From assembly GCA_038231395.1 (NCBI GenBank), contig JBBRLL010000003.1:62001-126000 (forward strand): 64,000 nucleotides of DNA, in the 5' to 3' direction. Source of the DNA: Stagnihabitans sp038231395 (GTDB lineage: Bacteria; Pseudomonadota; Alphaproteobacteria; Rhodobacterales; Rhodobacteraceae). The translations under genes were made by a program, and so were the position numbers. The first letter of the stretch is position 1. Each line of letters starts with the position of its first letter. Under the pieces are notes generated by a model that searched no databases, had not been told where the DNA came from, and saw only the letters and a list, made by a program, of their open reading frames with translations. Of the stretch, positions 24,918-33,677 are shown in pieces.

Positions 24918-26597
24918 CTAAGCCAGGACCCCCGAAATACCGCGCAGCATCGACTGCGCGGTCGAGGTGACGGATACCGATACAAAACCATTGCCGTTGT
25001 CGACGTCCTTGAAGAAATCGCCCTGCAACACCGCCAGATATTCGGTGATCAAACCACGGGCATCGGCCTTCAGCCTGTCACGCTCGCCAACCGCAGCGTT
25101 GACGATTGCGTCAAGCTTGGCCTCCAGTCGGGCATCCAGTTGATCGATGTATTTGACCAAAGTGCCGGCAACCTCAACCACACCGCCCAATTCCGCCGCA
25201 TCCAGCGCCTTGGCAATCGCGGTCTCCAGCTTGGAAAGTTCGTCATGCAGGGTCCGGCGGGTGGCGATCCAGTTCAGTCGGGCGGTGGCAAGGGGTTTGA
25301 CCTCTGGCGCCACGTCGGCTTCGTGGGTCGAGGGTGCCGCTGCACCCGCTGTGATCATCTCTTCAACGCGGGCAAGGTTTGCCATCGCTTTGGCGTGATC
25401 GCCGGCGGGCACCGAGTCCGCGACGAAATTGAACAGGTTCATCATGGCGTTGACGTCGGCAACCTTGCCCGCAGACGCGGCATTGGCGACCAGCGGGGCC
25501 AGCCGGTCAACCTCTGCCTGAAGCTTCAGCCCGTCCGACACGCGCTTGAGGCCGGACAGCGCGGTTTCCGCCTCACCATGTGCGATCGCATCCAGAACGG
25601 TGTCGAGAACGCCGATCAGGGCATCTTGCGCATCGCCAGCGGTCTGGCTTGCCACCTGGGCGCGCAGCGTCGCCTCAGCCCCAGTCAGCTTTGCGAACTT
25701 CGGGTCGGCCGTGACATCGGGCGTCGTTGCGCTCATAACCTTGGCAAGGGCTGTTTCGATCTGGCCAATCGCCGCCATTGCCTGGGCCAGAACGCCGGTT
25801 TTCAGAAAATCGACGGAGGATTGGTACATCTCGGTCAGTTTTTCCCCCAAAGCGCCCGGAGCGTTGGCAAGCTGCGGCTTGATCAGCCCAAGACGCCGGA
25901 TAAGGTCTTTGGGGTCAATCAGTGCAGCAGGTTCGGCCGCAACTTGCGGGGCGAGCAGACCCAGCAGGCTGGGCAAAGCTTTCAAGGCGGCCTCGAATTG
26001 CGCGGAATTGGCCTTGCCGAGCACAAAGTCGCGCACCGCTGTGATTTTGGCCGCAGCCGCATCGCCTTTTGCAATCGCTGCGGCAACCTTTGGTTCGGCC
26101 ACACCCCAAGCGTTGGTCCAATCGGTACGGGCTTTGTCGTCGGTCGCAGGTTCCGCGATTTCGGGTTCGTCTTGTGCAGAGGGTGAGGCGCCTGGCGCTA
26201 CGGCACCGGGTGCGCTACCGACGGCAGCGTTGCCCTTTTCATCCTCGTCATCGTCTTCGTAGTTTTTGCCATCTGGTCCGACGATCGTGATTTTCATAGG
26301 CAAATCAATCGACTTGAAGAACTTCTTCAAGGTCTTTGCCAACACCAGCGGCGGATCTTCCTCACAAGTCAGTTTGGCCTTTACCCCCTCGACCGTCAGA
26401 ACACCGCAAGCGGTCTTGGGCGTCTCACCAGCGGCCTTGGCCTCGCGCATCAGGGCTGCGGGGTTGCGGACACGGTCGAGCCGGATCTCGATGGTCTCGG
26501 GCTTCTTGCCAAGACAGATGCCCATATTAATGGGCTTCTGCTTGGCGGCGGTGATCATCGCCTTGATGTCCTTGATCTCTGCTTCGCTTTTTCCCAC
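24918..26597 (-). CDS. Unknown 559-aa protein with duplicated N-terminal domain and helical body
   Basis: No function recognised. It reads from a GTG at 26597. Residues 1-111 match the whole neighbouring 111-aa protein at 97 of 111 positions. Next are an acidic stretch (NYEDDDEDEKG) and an Ala/Pro linker to about 150. Residues ~160-559 are Ala/Leu-rich and look almost wholly alpha-helical (for example AVRDFVLGKANSAQFEAALK, LNWIATRRTLHDELSKLETA). No signal peptide or membrane segment, so it is probably cytoplasmic. It is last in a five-gene operon with glycosyltransferase, beta-helix and sulfotransferase-like genes. The ribosome-binding site (GGAAGGA) lies within the end of the preceding gene, one base from its stop. 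Confidence 0.85.
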   Translation of the reverse strand: MGKSEAEIKDIKAMITAAKQKPINMGICLGKKPETIEIRLDRVRNPAALMREAKAAGETPKTACGVLTVEGVKAKLTCEEDPPLVLAKTLKKFFKSIDLPMKITIVGPDGKNYEDDDEDEKGNAAVGSAPGAVAPGASPSAQDEPEIAEPATDDKARTDWTNAWGVAEPKVAAAIAKGDAAAAKITAVRDFVLGKANSAQFEAALKALPSLLGLLAPQVAAEPAALIDPKDLIRRLGLIKPQLANAPGALGEKLTEMYQSSVDFLKTGVLAQAMAAIGQIETALAKVMSATTPDVTADPKFAKLTGAEATLRAQVASQTAGDAQDALIGVLDTVLDAIAHGEAETALSGLKRVSDGLKLQAEVDRLAPLVANAASAGKVADVNAMMNLFNFVADSVPAGDHAKAMANLARVEEMITAGAAAPSTHEADVAPEVKPLATARLNWIATRRTLHDELSKLETAIAKALDAAELGGVVEVAGTLVKYIDQLDARLEAKLDAIVNAAVGERDRLKADARGLITEYLAVLQGDFFKDVDNGNGFVSVSVTSTAQSMLRGISGVLA

Positions 26598-26598
26598 G

Positions 26599-26934
26599 TC
26601 ATTTTCCTTCCGGACCGAAGATCGTGAATTTCATAGGCAAATCAATAGACTTGAAGAACTTCCTCAAGGTCTTTGCCAACACGAGCGGTGGATCTTTCTC
26701 GCACGTAAGTTTGGCATTTACCCCCTCGACGGTCAAAACACCGCAGGCGGTTTTGGGCGTCTCACCGGCGGCCTTTGCCGCGCGCATCAGCGATGCGGGG
26801 TTGCGGACACGGTCAAGCCTGATCTCGGTCGTCTCGGGCATCTTGCCGATACAGATCCCCATGTTGACGGGCTTCTGCTTGGCGACAGTGATCATCGCCT
26901 TGATGTCCTTGATCTCTGCGTCGCTTTTTCCCAC
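26599..26934 (-). CDS. Unknown 111-aa single-domain protein, duplicate of its neighbour's N-terminus
   Basis: No function recognised. It starts at a GTG at 26934 preceded by AAGGG. It has KDIKAMITVAKQKPVNMGIC, IRLDRVRNPASLMRAAK, TACGVLTVEGVNAKLTCE and a basic amphipathic segment KTLRKFFKSIDLPMKF. Two cysteines (in NMGIC and TACG) plus one in LTCE are conserved in the copy. It stops exactly where the neighbour goes on with its acidic linker. Only 14 residues differ, mostly conservatively, which shows recent duplication and retained selection. The pair may form hetero-oligomers; this is inference. Confidence 0.83.
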   Translation of the reverse strand: MGKSDAEIKDIKAMITVAKQKPVNMGICIGKMPETTEIRLDRVRNPASLMRAAKAAGETPKTACGVLTVEGVNAKLTCEKDPPLVLAKTLRKFFKSIDLPMKFTIFGPEGK

Positions 26935-27022
26935 GTCAAACGCCCTTCATGTCATAGGCTAAAGCTGTGCGGCACCCGATTCCGGTCAGCTTAACAACAG
27001 CCGGACGATCCGCCTACAGGTG

Positions 27023-27991
27023 TCAGCGCTTTGCGACGCGGATAATATGGTAGAAGTAACGCGACAGCCGGGCCAGAACCGCAGGCATCACCACCTCAAA
27101 AGAGCTTTCATAGGTCGGGTCCGGCTTCTTTTCCGCTGACAGGCTGTCCCCGCCCAGATACTGCTCCGCCACCCGGCGATTGGAGGCGGCGTAGCTGTCC
27201 ATGATCAGATCACGCTCCAACTCGCTCAGCACATTGGTGTCCGGATTGCCATTGTTGATCCGGGTGGAGGCATCCGCCAACACCCCGGCCAGGCTTTGGA
27301 TCAATTCGGGGGGGGAGCCTTCAAGGTGAAAGTTCATCGCCCGTTTCAATTGGAAAACGCTTTTTTCCAGGCTTTGGTTGATCACCCGCGTCGGGCGGTC
27401 GGGCAGGGCAATGGCAAGGCCGATGGCATCGAGGAAATCGGCCACGATGTCGCGATCAATCAAGGTGTCACGCTCATAGACCCGGGCAATCACGCTGTCA
27501 TCGTCACGCAACCCGGTGCGGATCAGTCGCAAATAGCGTTCGTAATTGAAGAACTTCGCAAAGCGGGCAAAGGCTTGCGCAGTGCTTTCGGTGGTGATGC
27601 CGAATTTGACGATCTGGTTGTAGAAGGACGAAAACGCATCATCCTGCCGGCGCAGATAGACAATGACCTTGATGTCGTAGTCGGCAAAAACCTCGGTAAC
27701 GGCGGCGAAAAAATCTCTGGTCTTTTCGTCGTCCACCACATGCAGCTTTTCGGTCGACAGGATGATGCTTTTATCGCCCGCAGAATCGCGCATCGTCTCC
27801 AGCAAAGTGCGCAGATTGCCGCCGGTTTTTTTGGTCAGGTCATCGTGTTGAAAGCTGTGGGTGAAGCGCGGCAGATAGGTGTAATTGCGCTCGTTCAGTC
27901 GGGTTTCGTTGGAATGCAGGGTCTGTTGCAGCGCGGTAGAACCTGTCTTGTGGACCGGAAGATGCAGGAAAAGGCCGGGTCTTGGCGCCAT
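27023..27991 (-). CDS. Sulfotransferase-like P-loop protein
   Basis: 322-aa protein. The N-terminus LFLHLPVHKTGSTALQQTL carries the 5'-phosphosulfate loop of PAPS-dependent sulfotransferases (HKTGSTALQ). VIVYLRRQDDAFSSFYNQIV resembles the 3'-phosphate-binding R-x7-S element. Similar proteins modify capsule or exopolysaccharide sugars. There is no signal peptide. It lies three bases after the beta-helix gene. Because the acceptor site of these enzymes is variable, the acceptor (glycan, lipid or protein) cannot be predicted; the glycosyltransferase in the operon favours a glycan. Confidence 0.82.
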   Translation of the reverse strand: MAPRPGLFLHLPVHKTGSTALQQTLHSNETRLNERNYTYLPRFTHSFQHDDLTKKTGGNLRTLLETMRDSAGDKSIILSTEKLHVVDDEKTRDFFAAVTEVFADYDIKVIVYLRRQDDAFSSFYNQIVKFGITTESTAQAFARFAKFFNYERYLRLIRTGLRDDDSVIARVYERDTLIDRDIVADFLDAIGLAIALPDRPTRVINQSLEKSVFQLKRAMNFHLEGSPPELIQSLAGVLADASTRINNGNPDTNVLSELERDLIMDSYAASNRRVAEQYLGGDSLSAEKKPDPTYESSFEVVMPAVLARLSRYFYHIIRVAKR

Positions 27992-27994
27992 CTG

Positions 27995-29611
27995 TTACGC
28001 TTTCTTTACCTTGGTATCCGCAGAAGTATCCCCTGACGCATCCGCAGAGACCACCGTCAAGACAACGTCGGCATGACCTGCCGGAACAACGGTAAAGCCA
28101 TCTGGCAGGTCCGCAATTTCGGCGTCAACCTCATCATCTTCCAGCTCAATTGCCGCCCAAAACACCCGGGCACTTTCAATCGGCACCTGAGACAAGGGGA
28201 TGTTCATGCTTTTGTCGAGGCTCCAGTTGTTCAGCGAGGTCAGCATGGGTTGCACGACATCGCTTTTAAGCGACCAAGCTGTCATGCCGAACATATGGTT
28301 GTCGAACAGGAACAGCCGCGGCAAAGCGCCCGTGATTTCAATGCCAACGCGAAAGGCCCCGCGCACGATATTCAGCATCAGCGTTGTGGACCAAAAGGCC
28401 TCATCCGTCGTGCCGGGGTCAAGGACGATACCAGCGTCGGGATTGATCACCGGGACAGGCTTGCCATCCTCTCCCGTCAAAACGTCCTGTTTCGGCGCCA
28501 GTACCGAGTTTGACGCAATGAAACCACCGCCGAACTGGCCCGAAACCCGGATCGATTCCTGGCTGATCGGTTCAAAGATATTGCGGAAGATGCAGAAAAA
28601 CGCAGTGTCGTTGATGGCAACCAGCGGTGCCGCGGTTTTGGCCAAGGGGGCGATGCGGTTGTCTGCCACCATGATGCCGGCGCAATGACCGATCGAGCAG
28701 ACGGCCCCGCCCGCAGCCCCGTTGAAATCGTTGCGCTCCACCCAGACGCCGCGCGTGCCTTCGGCGAGGATCGCCACGGCGTCGGTGCGGCCAAAGCGGT
28801 TTTCAAGAATGCGGATGTCGGTCGGATGGGCATGGGTCAGCGCATCGCGGCCCGGTTCGTCCGGGTTGAGGGCGGCGTAGCCCAAGGCCACCTTGGCCTC
28901 TGCCAGATGGATGAAGGATACTGCGGTCGGGCCGTCAAATTGCGATTGCAGGATGACCACATTTGCCACCTCGCCCATGGCTTTCACCGAAACGCCCGCA
29001 TTGCGCACGAAAATTGACCGGTCGATCAACACCCGTTTGCTGCCACCGGTGAGCAGGATGCCCGCGCCGAATGCGCCCGACACCACGGCGCCTGAAACGT
29101 CAATATCCTCGCAAGTGGTGATCTCAATGGCAATCTTGTGAACTTGAGTGACCTTCAACCCGCGCACCGCGATTTTGCGAGAGTTTTGCAGGATCACAAG
29201 CGGTTCATGCGACATGGCCACATCAATCCGCAGGTTTGTCAGATCCAGCACCAGTTGGTTCGCCCGGTCAATCCGCAGGCCACGGTCACAAGAAATCGCG
29301 CCGCCAATGACCAGCCGGTGCGGACTGCCGCTGGCAATGGCTTCATCCACGGCCGCCTGCACTTCGGCCAGAGTTTTGACACGCAGGACACGCAGCTTGG
29401 GTGTGGCTTCAAGGTCATCCCCGCCAATGCCCAAGGCCGCCGCACGGCTTTGCCCGGCCGCAGGTGCCACCGGACCCGTTGCCACAAAGAACGCCCGGGC
29501 CCGCACCGCGTCATAATCCAGAAGCGCCTGATAGCGGTCAGGAAGTGGCACCGAAGAGCCGTGGGGTTCCCATGGCGGCGGGGCGTTCAAAAGTTTGACT
29601 ACATCAAGCAT
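27995..29611 (-). CDS. Right-handed parallel beta-helix repeat protein
   Basis: 538-aa protein. Residues ~110-450 show rungs typical of pectate-lyase-like beta-helices (DLTNLRID, LVILQNSRKIAVRGLKV, DIDVSGAVVSGAFGAGILL, GVWVERNDFNGA, GIMVADNRIAPL). The N-terminal ~100 residues and the last ~80 (rich in D/E, ending ADTKVKKA) are non-repetitive. No signal peptide is visible, unusual for a polysaccharide lyase or epimerase. No catalytic residues can be assigned. It overlaps the upstream glycosyltransferase gene by eight bases. A role as polysaccharide-modifying enzyme, scaffold or a secreted protein using a C-terminal signal are all possible. Confidence 0.8.
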   Translation of the reverse strand: MLDVVKLLNAPPPWEPHGSSVPLPDRYQALLDYDAVRARAFFVATGPVAPAAGQSRAAALGIGGDDLEATPKLRVLRVKTLAEVQAAVDEAIASGSPHRLVIGGAISCDRGLRIDRANQLVLDLTNLRIDVAMSHEPLVILQNSRKIAVRGLKVTQVHKIAIEITTCEDIDVSGAVVSGAFGAGILLTGGSKRVLIDRSIFVRNAGVSVKAMGEVANVVILQSQFDGPTAVSFIHLAEAKVALGYAALNPDEPGRDALTHAHPTDIRILENRFGRTDAVAILAEGTRGVWVERNDFNGAAGGAVCSIGHCAGIMVADNRIAPLAKTAAPLVAINDTAFFCIFRNIFEPISQESIRVSGQFGGGFIASNSVLAPKQDVLTGEDGKPVPVINPDAGIVLDPGTTDEAFWSTTLMLNIVRGAFRVGIEITGALPRLFLFDNHMFGMTAWSLKSDVVQPMLTSLNNWSLDKSMNIPLSQVPIESARVFWAAIELEDDEVDAEIADLPDGFTVVPAGHADVVLTVVSADASGDTSADTKVKKA

Positions 29612-31220
29612 CGTTCATCATCCATGAATTCAGGGCATGTGCCTGGGTCAGGTCATCCAACTCGCCCCCGGTCAGCAGAGACGCGGTCGAAACAAACGGC
29701 GCAGTGGTGGCATTTACCGCTTTCTGACCCGCAGCAATCTGCGCCAAACCAGCCTCGTAAAGACCGAACAGCTCTTTCAGGTGATCCTCCATCGAGCGGA
29801 GTTTCATCGCGGTATCCCAAAAGCCGGACAAGGGAACGTCACCGGTTTGCAAGCGGCGCAACGTGTCGGCAAACCCCTCGTGAGAGCCTGCGGCAAAGAC
29901 GAAATCCGGGTTGCCGCCCAATTCCTGCGCGCCGCCTTTGTCAGAGCACAGAACCGGGACGCCGTGGCTCATCACTTCAAGCGCCACTTGCGGCAGGTTG
30001 TCCTCCCACAAGACCGGCACCACACCCAGATCAACGTCGGCCAGCAAGCGCGGCAGGTCGGTGTGTTTGTAGCCGTCGATATGCTCCAACCCGGCGAAAC
30101 GTGGGCGCATTTCGTTGATGCGCCGGAAAATCGACCCGTCGCCGTTCGACTTGGCCGCAAACTTCACCCGCAGCTTTTGCGAGATGCTGTGAGGCAGCCG
30201 CTCCAGCGCTTCAAGCAGGAAGAAGAAGCCTTTGTCACCGCGCATGTAGCCCAGATAGGCGATCGACAACACATCCGGGTCGGCGAGGGTTTGCCGCTTT
30301 TTTGCCTTTTCCAACAACTGGCTGTGCTTGGTGCCAATATAGGACACATGGCAGGACGCGGCGTTGACACCGTAGCTGGACAGCACGCGCGCCACCCGTT
30401 CCGACACGGCAAGGTGCATGTCGACCGACCGGTTGAGGATCTGAACCGCCAGCCTGCGCCTGCGGGCAAAGCTGTTCTCCTCCTCCGGTTTGACCGGCAT
30501 CCGGTCTTCGCGCAGAAAATCCTTGTGCCGCGTGCGGGCTAGGTCCGACAACAACCTTGGCGTGCCACTTTCCGTAAAGGCGCGGGCGAAGGCCGGCGAG
30601 GTGGCGTTGACACCATTGGTCTTCAGAATTGTGGACAATTGCTGGGCCCCGAAGATTTCCTCTTTCGGCGGCTTCCAGACCAGACAATCGACACAGGACT
30701 TGCCCCGGTTGAAATCCTCGCAATGCGCCTTTTCATGCGACCACAGATTGACCTGCGGGCAGATCGGGAAATAATTGTGATGCGAAAAGACGACGAGGGT
30801 CTGCGGGAATTCGTCTTTCAGTTCCAGAAACGTAAAGGGGATGCCCTCGACGTTGTTGAAATGCACGATGTCGTAGGGGCCTTCTTCGCGCAGGAAAGCG
30901 TGAAAAACCTCCAATGCCGCGCCCTTTTCAAACAGCCGGTCGTTCCAGCCAAAGGCCGAGTGGCCGGGCGACATCACCGGAGAGTTGACCAACTGAAAAC
31001 TGCGGCATTCCGGGTCATGGTCATTGGTCGTGCGGCGGATTTCGGGCGTCATCGACTCGACCGAATAGGCGAGGCCAGACGATAGGAAATCGACCTTTAT
31101 CTGTTGTTTGACAAGGGCTTCGATCAGGTTCCTTTGATAGACCGAAACCCCGCCACCGCGGCCTTCATCGTCATCAAACGGCACCCAGTTGTAAAATAAA
31201 ACTTTCAAGTCCTGTCGCAT
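29604..31220 (-). CDS. Glycosyltransferase family 4 protein
   Basis: 538-aa GT-B enzyme, large for the family. The N-domain begins VLFYNWVPFDDDEGRGGGVS and has VVFSHHNYFPICPQVNLW followed by a Cys cluster (HCEDFNRGKSCVDCLVW), a pattern seen in a GT4 subgroup. The C-domain has SIAYLGYMRGDKGFFFLLEAL and the nucleotide-sugar site VLWEDNLPQVALEVMSHGVP (E-x7-E type). It is first gene of the five-gene operon, with AGGAAGG six bases before the ATG. It probably builds a surface glycan that the downstream sulfotransferase-like protein could decorate. Confidence 0.88.
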   Translation of the reverse strand: MRQDLKVLFYNWVPFDDDEGRGGGVSVYQRNLIEALVKQQIKVDFLSSGLAYSVESMTPEIRRTTNDHDPECRSFQLVNSPVMSPGHSAFGWNDRLFEKGAALEVFHAFLREEGPYDIVHFNNVEGIPFTFLELKDEFPQTLVVFSHHNYFPICPQVNLWSHEKAHCEDFNRGKSCVDCLVWKPPKEEIFGAQQLSTILKTNGVNATSPAFARAFTESGTPRLLSDLARTRHKDFLREDRMPVKPEEENSFARRRRLAVQILNRSVDMHLAVSERVARVLSSYGVNAASCHVSYIGTKHSQLLEKAKKRQTLADPDVLSIAYLGYMRGDKGFFFLLEALERLPHSISQKLRVKFAAKSNGDGSIFRRINEMRPRFAGLEHIDGYKHTDLPRLLADVDLGVVPVLWEDNLPQVALEVMSHGVPVLCSDKGGAQELGGNPDFVFAAGSHEGFADTLRRLQTGDVPLSGFWDTAMKLRSMEDHLKELFGLYEAGLAQIAAGQKAVNATTAPFVSTASLLTGGELDDLTQAHALNSWMMNDA

Positions 31221-31563
31221 ACGGACCCTTCCTGATCAAACCCCGGATCGCTGTAACATGCCTCCTACCTTGGCGCAACCAAAGAGGCCCCGGCGGAGGC
31301 CCGTTGATGGGCTGGTGAGGTCACGCCGCCACGCAATTCTGGCCGAACCGGTTTTTGCGCAACGTGCCGAAGGGAAATAAGGCGAAAATACAACGGAGAT
31401 AGGGTCTTACTAGGATGTGTTCAGCTTTTGGTTGAAGACTTCACCCCGCGCCCCAAACACCCGATCCGCCCGGAAAGCTGAGGTTGCACCGCACGTCCAG
31501 CTGGCCCAAACGCCGAAGCTGCGGCACACTGCAGATGCGAACCGGCCCCAAACCCAAGCCTGA
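31221..31563. other. Intergenic region upstream of the glycosyltransferase operon
   Basis: 343 bases between the GT4 start and the stop of the 659-aa exported protein. It should contain the operon promoter near 31230-31290. I see no convincing gene, strong hairpin or known operator. Confidence 0.55.
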
Positions 31564-33543
31564 TCAGGGGGCCACGCGAGCGCTGGCTATCCCGCGCATC
31601 TCTCGCCCCGGACCGCAAGCACATTCAAGGGCAGTGGACTGCAAAGGCACCCAGGGTTTGGCACGCGTAAGACCTTGCTGGACCAAAAGATCAAGGCTGA
31701 TGAACGGGGTCACGGCTGCGGTCTGTTGCGGGTAAGGGCTGTCGGCAAGTTGGGCGCGCCACGCCCGGAACCCGGTGCCATCGCCCGCGCCCAAAGCGGC
31801 GCAAGTCATGTCACAGGTCGGACCACCGCCCTGCACCACCACATTGCGGTGAAACGCGGTGGAGGGATACTGCGTCGAACACCCCACCGTCAGCGCCTCG
31901 CCCTGCGCCAAAGCCTGGGTGTCAGCAAGGTTGATCCGGGTTCCGCTGTCCACCCAAACCACACCTTTCGCGCCCTTCGCCGCACATAAGGCCTCGGCCA
32001 GGGTCAGCGCCGTCTTGCCGGCATCGGCTGCGGAAATCGCCGCAGAGGCGATCAGCAGATTGCCGGGTTTGGTAGCGCTGGTTCCGATGTCGCTGCACTC
32101 CAGAAACGCGGCTTTCAAGCCCTGACCGGCGGCCGTTACCTGATCCAGCGGGGTTTCATGGGCAACCTCCACCCCTTGCAAGGCGCTGCCGGGGGCAATG
32201 GCTGTGGCCGACAGGCAATAGGATTTGCGCGCGCCGCCGCCTGCCACATTGCCCGTCCCGCAAATCGCATCGCAACTTTGCCCGAAGTCCGGGCTGTCGG
32301 CCTTGACCATCTGCCCCGAACTGCCGCCGTACAGCGCGTCGCGGGTCTGGCTGGCCTGCATCACCTCTGCCCCCCAGGATTCGTACAGCACGAACTGGGC
32401 GCTTCCATGAAACGGATCAACGTAATACATGGTGTTCCACAAAGCGCCCTGATCCCACGGCGAGTCATTCGACAGGTCGGGCACCCAGGTCTTGCTGGGC
32501 GGCGCTTTGGCAGAGACGTCCAAAGCCCCCGCCTTCGCCGCATCCAACAGGGTGGACAGGCCGGACAGCGCAAAAAGTTTGGCATGTTCCGGGAAATCGC
32601 GGGTGGCGGGATGGTCGGGCGTGTTATCCGCCACCATGTTGAAGTTAAGCGCGAAGATCAGCCGGTCATTACTGCCGTTGCCGAAGGTGAAGCTTTGCTT
32701 TTTCCACACGGTTTCGCCCTGTTTGGTCCAGGCTTTAAGGCTCGTGCCGTCCGGCACTTCTTCGTGCAGCACCCGGACGGGTGGCTGGAACTGCGGCTGG
32801 CCTGCAACATAGGTCAGCTCTTGCAACACAAAGCCGTTCCACCCCGCACACGCCGCAGCCTGATCACCCCGGCACATATAGCCCAAGACCAGACGCCCCT
32901 TGGTGCTGTCGAAATAGTCCGGCGCTGTGGCAGGACCTTCGGTGACCCGCGTCAACCCGGTCGGCTTTTGGGTGCCCTGATAGCCGGGGATTGACTGGAT
33001 CGGCTTGGTCCACAGCACCTTTTGTGCCGCGGGATCAAACATTTCCATAAAGCCCAGATTGTCGGCGCCGTTCTTGCTTTGGCTTCTGGCCTGATAGGTC
33101 ACGAGGATCTTGCCGTCCCACGCCGTCATTGCGGCATTCAGCACCCCCTTCGATCCTTTGGGCGGCACGATGCTGAACACCTGATCCGGCACCGCCTGCC
33201 ATGCGCCAAACGGGGTGACGGTGGAGCCATCGCTGAACTTGTCCGCCGCAATCCGGGCGAGGATCAAACGGTTGCCCTGCTCTATCTCACGCTCGGCCCG
33301 CATCAGGGCATAGACGTAAGGCACCCCGTCCAAATCCAGTTGCGTCAGGGTTGGATTGGCCAGCGAGCGTTCAAAACCATGGGCGGCGTCAAACCGGACC
33401 GCAGCGATATTTTGGGCTACGGTGGAGAATTTGGGCGCAGCGGCGGTGATCGTCACGGCGGGAAGGTCGGGCACCGCAAAGCCATCGGCCATGGCACCTG
33501 TCGCCCAAAGCACCAGAACGGCGAAGCTGAAAGATCTGAACAT
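31564..33543 (-). CDS. Large exported protein of unknown function
   Basis: 659 aa from the ATG at 33543, chosen because a signal peptide follows at once (RSFSFAVLVLWATGAMADG) and AAGG stands upstream; the frame is open further but lacks signal features. The mature protein has YALMRAEREIEQGNRLILAR and FGAWQAVPDQVFSIVPP, with many aromatic beta-strand-like segments that could form a propeller. Several Cys pairs (YMCRGDQAAACAGW, SCDAICG, TCDMTCAALG, ECACGPG) imply disulfides in the periplasm or outside. No family recognised. It is transcribed toward the glycan operon but is 343 bases from it, so co-transcription is uncertain. Confidence 0.78.
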   Translation of the reverse strand: MFRSFSFAVLVLWATGAMADGFAVPDLPAVTITAAAPKFSTVAQNIAAVRFDAAHGFERSLANPTLTQLDLDGVPYVYALMRAEREIEQGNRLILARIAADKFSDGSTVTPFGAWQAVPDQVFSIVPPKGSKGVLNAAMTAWDGKILVTYQARSQSKNGADNLGFMEMFDPAAQKVLWTKPIQSIPGYQGTQKPTGLTRVTEGPATAPDYFDSTKGRLVLGYMCRGDQAAACAGWNGFVLQELTYVAGQPQFQPPVRVLHEEVPDGTSLKAWTKQGETVWKKQSFTFGNGSNDRLIFALNFNMVADNTPDHPATRDFPEHAKLFALSGLSTLLDAAKAGALDVSAKAPPSKTWVPDLSNDSPWDQGALWNTMYYVDPFHGSAQFVLYESWGAEVMQASQTRDALYGGSSGQMVKADSPDFGQSCDAICGTGNVAGGGARKSYCLSATAIAPGSALQGVEVAHETPLDQVTAAGQGLKAAFLECSDIGTSATKPGNLLIASAAISAADAGKTALTLAEALCAAKGAKGVVWVDSGTRINLADTQALAQGEALTVGCSTQYPSTAFHRNVVVQGGGPTCDMTCAALGAGDGTGFRAWRAQLADSPYPQQTAAVTPFISLDLLVQQGLTRAKPWVPLQSTALECACGPGREMRGIASARVAP

Positions 33544-33677
33544 GCGGTACACCTTTTGGCCAATGTCAAAACCCAGATTTGGGCCCAAACCGATTCCCTT
33601 CAGCATAGTGCATGGACAAGCTGGCTCACCAACACTGATCTGTGTGGCGCTTTGAGCGGTCTTCTGAAAGGCGGGCA

